Assembly: GCA_964007875.1 (NCBI GenBank)
Contig: CAXGAH010000002.1
Coordinates: 127,442 to 191,441 of the forward strand
Origin: UBA1275 sp002323515
GTDB lineage: Bacteria; Bacteroidota; Rhodothermia; Balneolales; Balneolaceae
Length of the DNA: 64,000 nucleotides
Reading direction: 5' to 3'
A model generated the notes under the pieces. It had not been told where the DNA came from. It did no database searches and was given only the letters and a program-made list of their open reading frames with translations. Shown here in pieces: positions 35,218 to 43,419 of the stretch; within the stretch, counting starts at the first letter, position 1; each line of letters opens with the position of its first letter. A program made the translations under genes and the position numbers.

Positions 35218-35730
35218 ATGATTAAGAATAAAGTTCAATCTAATGAAAAGTTAGTTTCTATTGATATTGCCAAAAGTTTTGGACCTAAATTTCCAATAAA
35301 ATCTTTAGATATTACTCCTTGGTTGTTTAAAGGTCTTATTCTGAAAGAAAAATTGTTTACTGACAGCATTGACCAGCACAATTGGCAGGAATATCAGGAT
35401 TCCTATTTGTGCATTGAAATTAACGAAGACGCTCTATTAGCTCCATGGGCGTATATGATACTTACCGAAATAGGCAACCGACACGCAAAAGATGTTTTCT
35501 TTACCAACCCAACAGTTGCAAAATCACAGCTAATCAAGCGGAATATTGACGAAGCCGATTTTAGTTCTTATGAAGAGAAATACGTATTAGTTAAGGGTTG
35601 CTCTAATAAGTCTGTAACACCTGATATTTATGCTAATATAACAAAAAAGCTCATTGGTACAGCAAAAAAAATAATGTACGGTGAAGCTTGCTCTTTTGTG
35701 CCTGTGTACATGAGCAAGTCAAATAAATAA
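35218..35730 (+). CDS. DUF2480 family protein
   Basis: This protein resembles the DUF2480 family common in Bacteroidota, here about 170 residues, with a start (MIKNKVQSNEKLVSIDI) that fits the family N-terminus. Matching blocks are LFKGLILKEKLF, the HNWQEYQDSYLCIEINEDALLAPWAYMILT region (about 57-88) and YVLVKGCSNKSVTPDIYANIT. A GTG at 35170 would add 16 residues without apparent structure. The family function is unknown. Its place directly after the A-type carrier supports a link to Fe-S assembly, seen in related genomes as far as I recall. Confidence 0.8.
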   Translation: MIKNKVQSNEKLVSIDIAKSFGPKFPIKSLDITPWLFKGLILKEKLFTDSIDQHNWQEYQDSYLCIEINEDALLAPWAYMILTEIGNRHAKDVFFTNPTVAKSQLIKRNIDEADFSSYEEKYVLVKGCSNKSVTPDIYANITKKLIGTAKKIMYGEACSFVPVYMSKSNK

Positions 35731-35736
35731 TAAGAT

Positions 35737-36468
35737 ATGGGAAGTATAATAGTCACAGGTTCATCAAGAGGAATAGGAAAAGCTATTGTAGACCGCTACT
35801 TAGATGAACAGTGGAATGTTTTTGGTACTTCTACCACAGATATTTCGCTTTTGAATGATCGTTCAAAGTATACCCATACTGTTCTAGACCTGATTGAGTA
35901 TAAAGAAGCAATTGATTTTTGGGTACACTCATTAGAAAAACTTGAAAAATTCCCTCAAGTCCTTGTTAACAATGCCGCCGTTTTCATTGAAAATCCCATT
36001 AGCTCATCTGACGAGTTTTGGTTGAAAAACTGGAATAAAACTCTGTCAATTAACTTAACAGCTAGTAGTTATCTTGCAAAAAAAGTAATAAAAATATGGT
36101 CTGATTCACAAATAGAAGGAATTCTTATTAATATTTCTTCGCGTGCAGGGCAGCGAGGAGATACCGAAGAGTTTGCCGCATATGCTGCCTCTAAAGCTGG
36201 GATGATGGCATTTGTTAAAAGTATCTCACGTAATTTCGGAAAACAAGGTATTACAGCGTTTAGCATAGCCCCAGGTTTTGTTCATACCGATATGGCTATA
36301 GAATCGATTAAAACGTATGGGGAAGAGTATCTAACCCAAGGACTGGCACTTAATACCATAGTACCTCCTGAAGATATAGCAACTCTTGCATATCGAATCG
36401 GCACGGGGGAGTTCAAGCATGCGACCGGTCAGACTTTTCACATTAATTCGGGTTCTTATCTTTTCTAG
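35737..36468 (+). CDS. Short-chain dehydrogenase/reductase (FabG-like)
   Basis: The 243-residue protein has the NAD(P)-binding TGSSRGIGKA (about 7-16), NNAAVF (about 78-83), the catalytic Ser in INISSRAGQRG and Y-x3-K in YAASKAGMM. The PGFVHTDM block follows. Together these give a classical SDR. Size and motifs match 3-oxoacyl-ACP reductases, but many SDRs share them. It starts 6 bp after the DUF2480 gene, so it belongs to the tail of the suf transcription unit; the connection to Fe-S assembly is unclear. Confidence 0.88.
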   Translation: MGSIIVTGSSRGIGKAIVDRYLDEQWNVFGTSTTDISLLNDRSKYTHTVLDLIEYKEAIDFWVHSLEKLEKFPQVLVNNAAVFIENPISSSDEFWLKNWNKTLSINLTASSYLAKKVIKIWSDSQIEGILINISSRAGQRGDTEEFAAYAASKAGMMAFVKSISRNFGKQGITAFSIAPGFVHTDMAIESIKTYGEEYLTQGLALNTIVPPEDIATLAYRIGTGEFKHATGQTFHINSGSYLF

Positions 36469-36531
36469 AATGTATGCAGAGATTTTAACTCGCTTAATTT
36501 TAATCCCTGTTTAAGTTTGCTAACTTACAGT

Positions 36532-37608
36532 ATGAGTTCTATTTCTACCCGTAAAAAAGATCATATAGATCTTACCTTGACCGAAAGTAGTCAATACAAA
36601 CGACCAACTGGCTTTCAAATGTATCAACTCAAGCACAACGCATTGCCTGAATGTGGACTTGAGGATATATCTTTTCATTCACACTTATTAGGTAGTGAGT
36701 TTGAGTTCCCCTTATTTATATCATCTATGACCGGAGGCCACGGAGAGGCTACTAACCTAAATGCTGATATAGCTACGTTTTGTGAGCACTTTAAGATTCC
36801 TTTTGGGGTGGGAAGTCAGCGGGTGATGCTTGAGGATAGTACCCACGAAAAAAGCTTTGCCATTGTTCGTAAAAAAGCGCCAAATGCATTTATAGCAGCC
36901 AATATCGGTGGGGCACAACTTATTGGGGGAATGCCAAGTAACCGCCTTCAATCAATGATCAATTCTATCCAAGCCAACGCCATTATTGTCCATCTTAATC
37001 CACTTCAAGAGTTAATTCAACCAGAAGGAGACACTCAATTTGATGGTGTCTTAAAGGGGATTCAGCAGTTGGTAAATGAATCTTCAGTCCCACTAATTGT
37101 TAAAGAAACAGGTGCGGGGATTGATTCTGCTGTCGCAAAGCGACTACTGGACGTTGGTGTAAAGGTGATTGATGTTGCTGGAGTTGGAGGAACATCATGG
37201 TCAAGAATTGAAGCAGCGCGAATATCTTCAAGACCAGTTACAAATAAAGTAGGAAGTACTTTAACAAGAAAATACGAACTTGAAATGCAGGAACGCTTTA
37301 ACGAATGGGGGAATAGCACGGTCTATTGTCTAAAATCGTTACAGGAACTAGCATGGGAGCGAGAATTTGAAATTATTGCATCTGGAGGAATCAGGCATGC
37401 ACAGGATATGATAAAAGCCAGATGTTTAGGGGCCCATTTTGTGGCTGTTGCCCAACCAGTAGTTCGAGTATTAAAAGAGGAAGGGTTAAAAGGGTTAGAA
37501 ATATGGTTTAACTTATGGCGAAAAGAAGCAACAATGATTATGACTTTATTAGGAGTTCGAGAATGGAGACTCTTAAGTGAAGAACATATAACACCTCATT
37601 ATTCATGA
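36532..37608 (+). CDS. fni: Isopentenyl-diphosphate delta-isomerase, type 2 (FMN-dependent)
   Basis: This flavoenzyme interconverts isopentenyl and dimethylallyl diphosphate. The 358-residue TIM-barrel protein has the N-terminal RKKDHIDLTL, the FMN-binding SSMTGGHGEATNLNADIA, GVGSQRVMLED, AANIGGAQL, HLNPLQELIQPEGDTQF and the IDVAGVGGTSW / ASGGIRHAQDMIKA blocks of type 2 enzymes. ATG is chosen over an upstream in-frame TTG that would add five residues. The polyprenyl synthase gene overlaps its stop (ATGA), linking precursor balancing to chain elongation and so to quinone and carotenoid supply. Confidence 0.95.
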   Translation: MSSISTRKKDHIDLTLTESSQYKRPTGFQMYQLKHNALPECGLEDISFHSHLLGSEFEFPLFISSMTGGHGEATNLNADIATFCEHFKIPFGVGSQRVMLEDSTHEKSFAIVRKKAPNAFIAANIGGAQLIGGMPSNRLQSMINSIQANAIIVHLNPLQELIQPEGDTQFDGVLKGIQQLVNESSVPLIVKETGAGIDSAVAKRLLDVGVKVIDVAGVGGTSWSRIEAARISSRPVTNKVGSTLTRKYELEMQERFNEWGNSTVYCLKSLQELAWEREFEIIASGGIRHAQDMIKARCLGAHFVAVAQPVVRVLKEEGLKGLEIWFNLWRKEATMIMTLLGVREWRLLSEEHITPHYS

Positions 37609-38588
37609 ATAAACGTTGGCTCGATGAAATTGAAAGGGCAATTCAGCAGTTAGAGTTGCCTACTAAACCAAGATCCTTATATAACCCATTTCAATATACA
37701 ATGGGCATGGGGGGGAAGCGAATTCGTCCATATTTAACTCTATTAGCATCTGGAATTGCATCTGGTCACCATAACATTGCAATGCATGCAGCCCTTGCGA
37801 TAGAAATACTCCACAATTTTACTTTAGTCCATGACGATATTATGGATGAGGCTGAGACAAGAAGAGGTTTCCCTTGTGTACATAATAAATGGGGTCCTAA
37901 TGTTGCTATTCTAAGTGGAGATGTCATGTATGTCTACGCTTTTCAGCAATTATCACACTATGGAAAGAAAGAGGATATTGGGCAGGAAGCCTATCACGCA
38001 ATGATGGAAGTATTTGTTCAGGCAACCATTAAAGTATGTGATGGGCAGGCGTTAGATATGGAGCTGATGCAGCGTGAAAAGGTAGAGGTTGAGCAGTACG
38101 TTGAGATGATTGAAGGTAAGACAGGGGCGTTGTTATCTGCGGCTCTTGGGCTTGGCGTAATTGTAGGTGGAAGGTTGGATCTTCTAGCTAATATGCAAGA
38201 ACTAGGTAGATTAATGGGGGTTGCCTTTCAAATGCAGGATGACCTTTTGGATGTGACTGCTAAACCTGAAAACTTTGGAAAAAAGAAGGCTGGTGATATA
38301 CTAGAAGGAAAAAAAACCTACTTATGGATAAGAACTTACGAGCAGTGCACCAATGATGAGAAAGCATTGATGGATTTAGCCTACAAAGCATCTAAAGAGT
38401 TACTAGACCATGCATGGGTAACCTCGGTTACCGAGTTTATGTACAAGTATCAGGTCATTGACGAAATATCTCAACTTATCAACAATAAATACGCCCAGAT
38501 TTACGATATTGTAAAGGAGTTTGAACATTCTGAATACCGCAATGAACTCCATCAACTTATAGACTTCTTAACGTCCCGGATAAAATAA
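37605..38588 (+). CDS. Trans-polyprenyl diphosphate synthase
   Basis: The 327-residue all-helical enzyme condenses isopentenyl units head to tail. GGKRIRPYL (about 36-44), the first Asp-rich motif DDIMD in LVHDDIMDEAETRRG, and the second DDLLD in QMQDDLLDVT with FGKKKAGDILEGKKT are all intact. The residues before the first Asp motif (HNFTLVH) lack a bulky aromatic at the usual chain-limiting place, so geranylgeranyl or longer products are possible. Translationally coupled to fni, and bamD follows after 2 bp. Confidence 0.93.
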   Translation: MNKRWLDEIERAIQQLELPTKPRSLYNPFQYTMGMGGKRIRPYLTLLASGIASGHHNIAMHAALAIEILHNFTLVHDDIMDEAETRRGFPCVHNKWGPNVAILSGDVMYVYAFQQLSHYGKKEDIGQEAYHAMMEVFVQATIKVCDGQALDMELMQREKVEVEQYVEMIEGKTGALLSAALGLGVIVGGRLDLLANMQELGRLMGVAFQMQDDLLDVTAKPENFGKKKAGDILEGKKTYLWIRTYEQCTNDEKALMDLAYKASKELLDHAWVTSVTEFMYKYQVIDEISQLINNKYAQIYDIVKEFEHSEYRNELHQLIDFLTSRIK

Positions 38589-38590
38589 CT

Positions 38591-39400
38591 ATGCTATTAC
38601 GATTTGCCACTTTTCTATTACTAAGTGTAACACTTTCATGTGCCAATAAGGAGCTTATTAAACCAGGGGAACCAATTGACTCAGCATATGAAAAATCCAT
38701 TGCTTTCTATGAGAAAGAAGAGTATTCGGACGCGGCTTATGGGTTTGATTTGGTGACTCGAATGGGTAGAGGAACCACTTACGCAAAGGAAGCCCAGTTT
38801 TTATTAGCCGAAAGTTACTTCAAAAATAAGCAGTATTTACTTGCCGCCTCTGAGTACGAACGTTTTATTAGCTATTATCCGCAAGATGAACGTAGACAAG
38901 AAGTTGAATTTAATAGAGCTCTAAGTTATTATCAGCAATCTCCACGTTACCGACTGGATCAAGGACCGACCATGCGAGCTATTGAGCTATTCCAATTGTT
39001 CAATAACAACTACCCAAATTCACCCTTTATTGAAGAAAGTGCTCAGAAAATAGATGAACTCAGAAATAAATTGGCTCGTAAAACCCATGAATCTGGTCAA
39101 TTCTATCTTCGTACGTTAAGATATAAAGCGGCAACTATTTATTTTGATCAGACTATAGATCTATACCCTGAAACTCGGTGGGCAGAATCGGCTTTACTAA
39201 AAATCATAGAGACCTATGTTAGTTACGCTGAGCAAAGCATACAATCTAAGCAATTAGAGCGGTATAATTTAGCTCTTGAGAACTACGAAAAATTTCTACA
39301 ATTATTTCCGCAGAGTACGCTTCGTTCGGAAGCAGAGTCGTATTATCTACAAGCTGTAAGTGAGATTCGAAAGCTAGAACCGGTCGCTAGTATTAATTAA
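38591..39400 (+). CDS. bamD: Outer-membrane assembly lipoprotein BamD
   Basis: BamD is the essential lipoprotein partner of BamA in beta-barrel insertion. The 269-residue precursor has a lipoprotein signal ending SVTLSC (Cys17) and five TPR-like repeats: AYEKSIAFYEKEEYSDAAYGF, YAKEAQFLLAESYFKNKQYLLAASEYERFISYYP, EFNRALSYYQQSPRYRLDQ (the typical BamD R-x-x-LDQ-type site) and so on. It is packed between the polyprenyl synthase and nadD in one plus-strand run. Confidence 0.92.
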   Translation: MLLRFATFLLLSVTLSCANKELIKPGEPIDSAYEKSIAFYEKEEYSDAAYGFDLVTRMGRGTTYAKEAQFLLAESYFKNKQYLLAASEYERFISYYPQDERRQEVEFNRALSYYQQSPRYRLDQGPTMRAIELFQLFNNNYPNSPFIEESAQKIDELRNKLARKTHESGQFYLRTLRYKAATIYFDQTIDLYPETRWAESALLKIIETYVSYAEQSIQSKQLERYNLALENYEKFLQLFPQSTLRSEAESYYLQAVSEIRKLEPVASIN

Positions 39401-39411
39401 ATCACCAGAGG

Positions 39412-39990
39412 ATGTCACATAAGCGAATTGGGCTCTTTGGAGGTAGCTTTGACCCAATACACTTAGGTCATTTAGCCATTCTGCGGTCATTTCTTTCAAG
39501 TGGATACATAGATGAATTGTGGTTGCTTGTTAATCCACACCCACCTCACAAACAAACTACAGATGCGGGCTATACAGATCGCTTGAATATGGTAGATTTA
39601 GCTACTAAGGAAATAAGTGGGTGCTTGATTTCACGGATAGAAGAAGATCTACCAAACCCCAATTACAGCTATAAATCGATTGATTATGTCATTGACACCT
39701 TAGGATACCCTGAAGTATACTTTTGCTTAGGATCCGATAGTATAGATAGTTTTAGGTCTTGGAAAAATTATGAAAAAATACTTGAGAGGGTTAGGTTGTT
39801 AGTTGCGCAGAGAAAGGCTGATGTTACTTTGCCAGCCTACCTGAAATCGAAGGCTATAATTGTTGAGCACGAATTAATGACTATATCTTCAACTGATCTC
39901 AGAGACAAACTTCAAACGGGAGAACCTTTAGACGAGTATCTTCATTCAACCACCATAGACTATATTAGTAAACACAACTTATACCGTTGA
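39412..39990 (+). CDS. nadD: Nicotinate-nucleotide adenylyltransferase
   Basis: NadD makes deamido-NAD from nicotinate mononucleotide and ATP. The 192-residue protein has the nucleotidyltransferase GGSFDPIHLGH (8-18), WLLVNPHPPHK, CLGSDSIDSFRSWKNYEKIL, and the C-terminal ISSTDLRDKL matching ISST-x-(I/L)R. Length is typical. It starts 11 bp after bamD. Confidence 0.94.
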   Translation: MSHKRIGLFGGSFDPIHLGHLAILRSFLSSGYIDELWLLVNPHPPHKQTTDAGYTDRLNMVDLATKEISGCLISRIEEDLPNPNYSYKSIDYVIDTLGYPEVYFCLGSDSIDSFRSWKNYEKILERVRLLVAQRKADVTLPAYLKSKAIIVEHELMTISSTDLRDKLQTGEPLDEYLHSTTIDYISKHNLYR

Positions 39991-39992
39991 TT

Positions 39993-41063
39993 ATGCCTAT
40001 AAATCGAAGTCAATTTTTCAAAACCTTAGGATTAGGAACAGCATTTCACATACTTGAATCGAGTGTTCAAAAAGCACCCTCAGCAGGATGCCAGCCAATT
40101 GTGCAGAGTAGTTCACCATTCCCAAACATAAAATATGAATCGATCAAGCCAAAGGCATTACAACCGGGCGATACAATTGGGTTGGTTTCTCCCGCAAGTC
40201 CAGTATATAACCCAGACGATTTCGAACAAATGCTCGTTAAAGTTAATTCCTTAGGCTATAAAGTGGTACTTGGGGAACATGTGCGAGACCGACATGGATA
40301 TTTAGCAGGCACGGATGAAGATCGTGCAAAAGATCTTATGAACATGTTTCAAAACCCAGTTATTGACGGGATTCTCTGTGTTAGAGGTGGCTGGGGTTGT
40401 AATCGGATGTTGCCTTATTTAGATTTTGAAGTCATTGCATCAAATCCTAAAATACTTTGTGGGTTCAGTGATATAACCTCTCTACATCTGGCTCTCTGGA
40501 AAAAAGTAAGACTGCATACCTTTCATGGTCCAGTAGGAACTTCTAGTTGGAGTTCTTATTCTACTCAATATTTTAAAGAAGTAATTGAGAATGGAGGTAT
40601 CCCGCAATACCAATATCCCGAAAATCATGGAGATGATCACCTCACCATTCAACCTGGAACGACAGAAGGAATACTCTTGGGTGGTAATTTAACCGTTTTA
40701 TGTTCCTTGATTGGAAGTGAATATCTACCAGATTTTACGGACTCAATCTTGTATTTAGAAGATGTTGGAGAGGATGTATATAGAGTGGATCGAATGTTAA
40801 CCCAATTAAAGATGAGTGGGATTTTAAATAAGATTAACGGATTTGTTTTTGGTAAGTGCACTAATTGTGATGCAGGAGCAAATAGTTTGAGCTTAGAGCA
40901 AGTATTTAACGAACATATTAGTCCGCTAAACATCCCAGCTTTTTATGGTGCACTCATAAGCCATGAAATAGATAATAGTACCATACCGGCAGGAATTAAG
41001 GCTAGTATGATTGCAGAATTGGGATCTATACAACTTATGGAGCCTGCAGTAATTAATTCATGA
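39993..41063 (+). CDS. LD-carboxypeptidase-like peptidase (family S66)
   Basis: Family S66 enzymes trim the terminal D-Ala from murein tetrapeptides or cleave related peptides. The 356-residue protein has LQPGDTIGLVSPASP, the VRGGWGCNRMLPYLDFE block, nucleophile S159 in CGFSDIT, the Glu-bearing LYLEDVGEDVYRVDRML and the His-bearing ISHEIDNSTIPAG. The N-terminal 45 residues start with NRSQFFKTLGLGTAF, a stretch like a Tat signal but with only one Arg, and a Cys follows. It may be exported, unlike the cytoplasmic E. coli LdcA. The start is the ATG two codons after an in-frame TTG. Confidence 0.88.
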   Translation: MPINRSQFFKTLGLGTAFHILESSVQKAPSAGCQPIVQSSSPFPNIKYESIKPKALQPGDTIGLVSPASPVYNPDDFEQMLVKVNSLGYKVVLGEHVRDRHGYLAGTDEDRAKDLMNMFQNPVIDGILCVRGGWGCNRMLPYLDFEVIASNPKILCGFSDITSLHLALWKKVRLHTFHGPVGTSSWSSYSTQYFKEVIENGGIPQYQYPENHGDDHLTIQPGTTEGILLGGNLTVLCSLIGSEYLPDFTDSILYLEDVGEDVYRVDRMLTQLKMSGILNKINGFVFGKCTNCDAGANSLSLEQVFNEHISPLNIPAFYGALISHEIDNSTIPAGIKASMIAELGSIQLMEPAVINS

Positions 41064-41132
41064 TAGTGCCATTTAAAACAGTAGTATCTGCTTGATAATT
41101 GGACAATAAAAACTCTGCATAACCTATGAGAT

Positions 41133-42284
41133 TCACAAGTTACCCTTCATATGGTCATAGCAAGTAAACGTTTTAGAGTCGGTATAACCACCCATAGATT
41201 CAGCTGTTAAACAGGAATGAACCGGATAAATCGAAAGATATGGTTCGCCTGCCACCTCATAGATCAAATCTTTTGGACCAATAATTAAGCCGTGTTCTTG
41301 GGAGATTTTATCCAAATATAAACTAGAATTCTCTTTTATACGGCCATAAACTATTCTACCATCGATGTCTAGGTAATCTTTTGAGAAATGAACGGCCCCA
41401 CCGTGTATCACAATTTGAGCAAATTCTTTATCACCATACTGAGTCAAATGTGTGGGTAAATCCAAAGCATTCCGGGCCTTTACTTCAATAATAGGGCAAT
41501 CTACCCAAACCGCAATATCTTCCTGCCCGCAACTTCCTATATATTGTTGGCTTAGGTCATAAAAAAACAAGTTACCCGGAGTCAGTACGTCAATGACAGA
41601 AAAGTCATCCATCAATGAACAGGTGGGAGTATCCCCATAATAAATGGGCAAGTTCAGAGTTTTCTTTAACTGGGTTATGGATGCCATCAAGACATCTGAA
41701 AAAGCAAGAATGGACTCTTTATTAGGTTGTTGATACGAATTACCTGCATGAATATAACACCCAATTAGTGCTATTTTAGAAAGATACTGAATGGCTTTAG
41801 AAAATTCGGATATGTTTGATAGGTGGTCAATTGGTATCCCGGTTCGTCCATAGTTTGGGTCTATATCAAGGAGTACTTGTAAAGGTTTGTCGAGAATGTT
41901 GTTAAGATGTTTCAGGTGCTCAATCGAACTAGATAAGACTTTTAGATTGCACTCATTATTGACCTCGTTAATTGATTTAAAAAGTCCAGAGTGCAAAGGG
42001 AGGGCTAGTAAAAAGGAATCCCAATCATCTTGTATAAAATAGGCAAGCATATCCATGCTGGATACAGTAATGTCAGTAACCCCTAAATCACGTATCCATT
42101 TGCCTATTGCAATAGATTGGTGGGTTTTAAAGTGTGGTTGAAAGTGTTTAGCATTTTGCTGGATTTTTTTACTGATTCTAGAACAATTTCGAAATACAAT
42201 TTCTTTATCAAGAACTAAACGAGGTTTTTCAATCATAGGTTGAGTGGTTGTATTGCTTTTGGAAAAATGACGTATTTTTAACAT
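41133..42284 (-). CDS. PLP-dependent D-threonine aldolase / D-serine dehydratase-like protein
   Basis: This fold-type III PLP enzyme probably acts on a D-amino acid. In 383 residues the PLP lysine is K53 in PHFKTHQS, the barrel shows LLDIDPNYGRTGI and CYIHAGNSY, and the C-terminal domain ends with PVHSCLTAESMGGY, where His and Cys match the zinc ligands of D-serine dehydratase/D-threonine aldolase (usually H-A-C). Substrate cannot be read from the sequence. It lies on the left side of the putative dif site and is oriented against its neighbours. Confidence 0.85.
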   Translation of the reverse strand: MLKIRHFSKSNTTTQPMIEKPRLVLDKEIVFRNCSRISKKIQQNAKHFQPHFKTHQSIAIGKWIRDLGVTDITVSSMDMLAYFIQDDWDSFLLALPLHSGLFKSINEVNNECNLKVLSSSIEHLKHLNNILDKPLQVLLDIDPNYGRTGIPIDHLSNISEFSKAIQYLSKIALIGCYIHAGNSYQQPNKESILAFSDVLMASITQLKKTLNLPIYYGDTPTCSLMDDFSVIDVLTPGNLFFYDLSQQYIGSCGQEDIAVWVDCPIIEVKARNALDLPTHLTQYGDKEFAQIVIHGGAVHFSKDYLDIDGRIVYGRIKENSSLYLDKISQEHGLIIGPKDLIYEVAGEPYLSIYPVHSCLTAESMGGYTDSKTFTCYDHMKGNL

Positions 42285-42379
42285 AATAAATGTTTATGAA
42301 TTGAAAGAAAACGTTCGATTTGTTGCACAACAGATCGAAGAAAATAGAAATAAACCAAAACGTATAAAACAGAACCCTT

Positions 42380-42778
42380 ATGGACGTAGATTTATTATTT
42401 ATCCCCTTGAATATGGTACAATGGAAAGAATGTTCATCACGAGGGTTTATCGAACCTAATCAACATGAAGATTCCAAGTATATTTATAGCATAGAAGCCT
42501 ACACACCGTCAGTTGTTGAAGAAATACTCAACTTTAAATTTATAGATCAAAATGATCTTTTACTTATTCTTATTGACCCCATTAGGATAACGGTTCCGAT
42601 CAAAAGCGAATTAAACTACTTGAAACCAAATACCGAAGAAGATAGTTTTGGTAATAGTAAACGCTATCAAGTAGTTCATTTACAGGGAAAAATATCTATT
42701 GATGCGGTCATTGATCGAATTCCCATCCAAAAAGATGTGGATGGTCTATTTCATGTTCATATTGAAACCATTGATTAA
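42380..42778 (+). CDS. DUF952-like protein
   Basis: The 132-residue protein resembles the DUF952 family. LLFIPLNMVQWKECSSRGFIEP matches the family start (usually hI-t-xxxW-xxA...G-x-Y-x-P), NDLLLILIDPIRITVPIKSE the central DLvLL-x-ID-x-x-(K/R)L block, and YQVVHLQGKISIDAVIDRI the HiYGpL-x-x-(D/A)AV end. The fit is by eye and somewhat divergent. Function of the family is unknown (an ADP-ribosyltransferase-like fold has been proposed). It converges with the peroxiredoxin gene across the putative dif site. Confidence 0.65.
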   Translation: MDVDLLFIPLNMVQWKECSSRGFIEPNQHEDSKYIYSIEAYTPSVVEEILNFKFIDQNDLLLILIDPIRITVPIKSELNYLKPNTEEDSFGNSKRYQVVHLQGKISIDAVIDRIPIQKDVDGLFHVHIETID

Positions 42779-42809
42779 TGACAAGAGTGCTTAACAAGAC
42801 TATATATGT

Positions 42810-42837
42810 TTGTCTCATAATATATATTATGTAAAGT
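42810..42837 (+). other. dif: Putative dif site (XerC/XerD chromosome dimer resolution)
   Basis: A 28-bp site reads as left arm TTGTCTCATAA, 6-bp centre TATATA and right arm TTATGTAAAGT. The centre equals that of the B. subtilis dif site and the right, XerD-type arm differs from it at one base (TTATGTAAACT, from memory). The last five bases of the left arm, CATAA, equal those of E. coli dif. It lies in a 165-bp gap between convergent genes, and strand G/C bias switches sign across it. Both facts fit a terminus dif. AT-richness raises the chance of a coincidental match, but the arm structure is very specific. Confidence 0.8.
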
Positions 42838-42943
42838 AATATGTATTTATCACATTTCTGTAAATCACATACCATATATACTATACACCTCTACTACAGT
42901 TTGGACGTTTCCAATCTATAATAAAGAACTTTATAGGAAGAGT

Positions 42944-43402
42944 TTATTTTAGGGCTTCTTTGATTTTGTCAAAGTTAGGTAAATTACCCGCATCCTGTAG
43001 TATCTCAGAGTATACTAATCTCAAGTCACCATTAAGAACGAATGCACTTCGTTTAGCTACACCAATCATCCCGAAGTGATCGTTGTTTAAAACGCCAAAA
43101 TTAGTTGACTGTACTTTGTTGAAATCACTTAATAAAGTGAAATTTAGGTTTTGAGATTGTTTAAAAGCCTTTAAGCTGAAAAAACTATCAATTGAAATAC
43201 CGTAAACTTTTGCATTCAACGACTCATAAGCTTTCATGTTATCACGTACCAAGCATAACTCATCTGTACAAACGCTTGAAAAAGCTAAGGGGAAAAAAAG
43301 TAAAACGTTGTGATTGTTGGTTCCAGCTTCAATTGTAATCTGAGTCCCTTCTGTGTCTTGTAATGTGAAGCTGGGTATTTTATCGCCAATTTGGTAGCTC
43401 AT
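42944..43402 (-). CDS. Peroxiredoxin (AhpC/TSA family, BCP/AhpE-like)
   Basis: The enzyme reduces peroxides through a reactive cysteine. The 152-residue protein has the active site PLAFSSVCTDELC with peroxidatic C45 and a possible resolving C50; the P-x3-T/S-x2-C signature is kept with Ser42. ISIDSFFSLKAFKQSQNLNFTLLSDF is the usual second block, and the catalytic-Arg region SAFVLNGDLRLVYSEI follows. It converges with the DUF952-like gene. Confidence 0.92.
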   Translation of the reverse strand: MSYQIGDKIPSFTLQDTEGTQITIEAGTNNHNVLLFFPLAFSSVCTDELCLVRDNMKAYESLNAKVYGISIDSFFSLKAFKQSQNLNFTLLSDFNKVQSTNFGVLNNDHFGMIGVAKRSAFVLNGDLRLVYSEILQDAGNLPNFDKIKEALK

Positions 43403-43419
43403 AAGTAAATGTCATTATT

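Noticed and set aside
39993..40080. Tat signal peptide on the LD-carboxypeptidase.
   Set aside because: Only one Arg is present (NRSQFFK); the twin-Arg signature is missing.
42289..42459. Plus-strand frame upstream of and overlapping the DUF952-like gene, encoding an Arg/Lys/Glu-rich peptide.
   Set aside because: It has no ATG, overlaps a better frame and lacks a recognisable family; treated as chance coding-like sequence.
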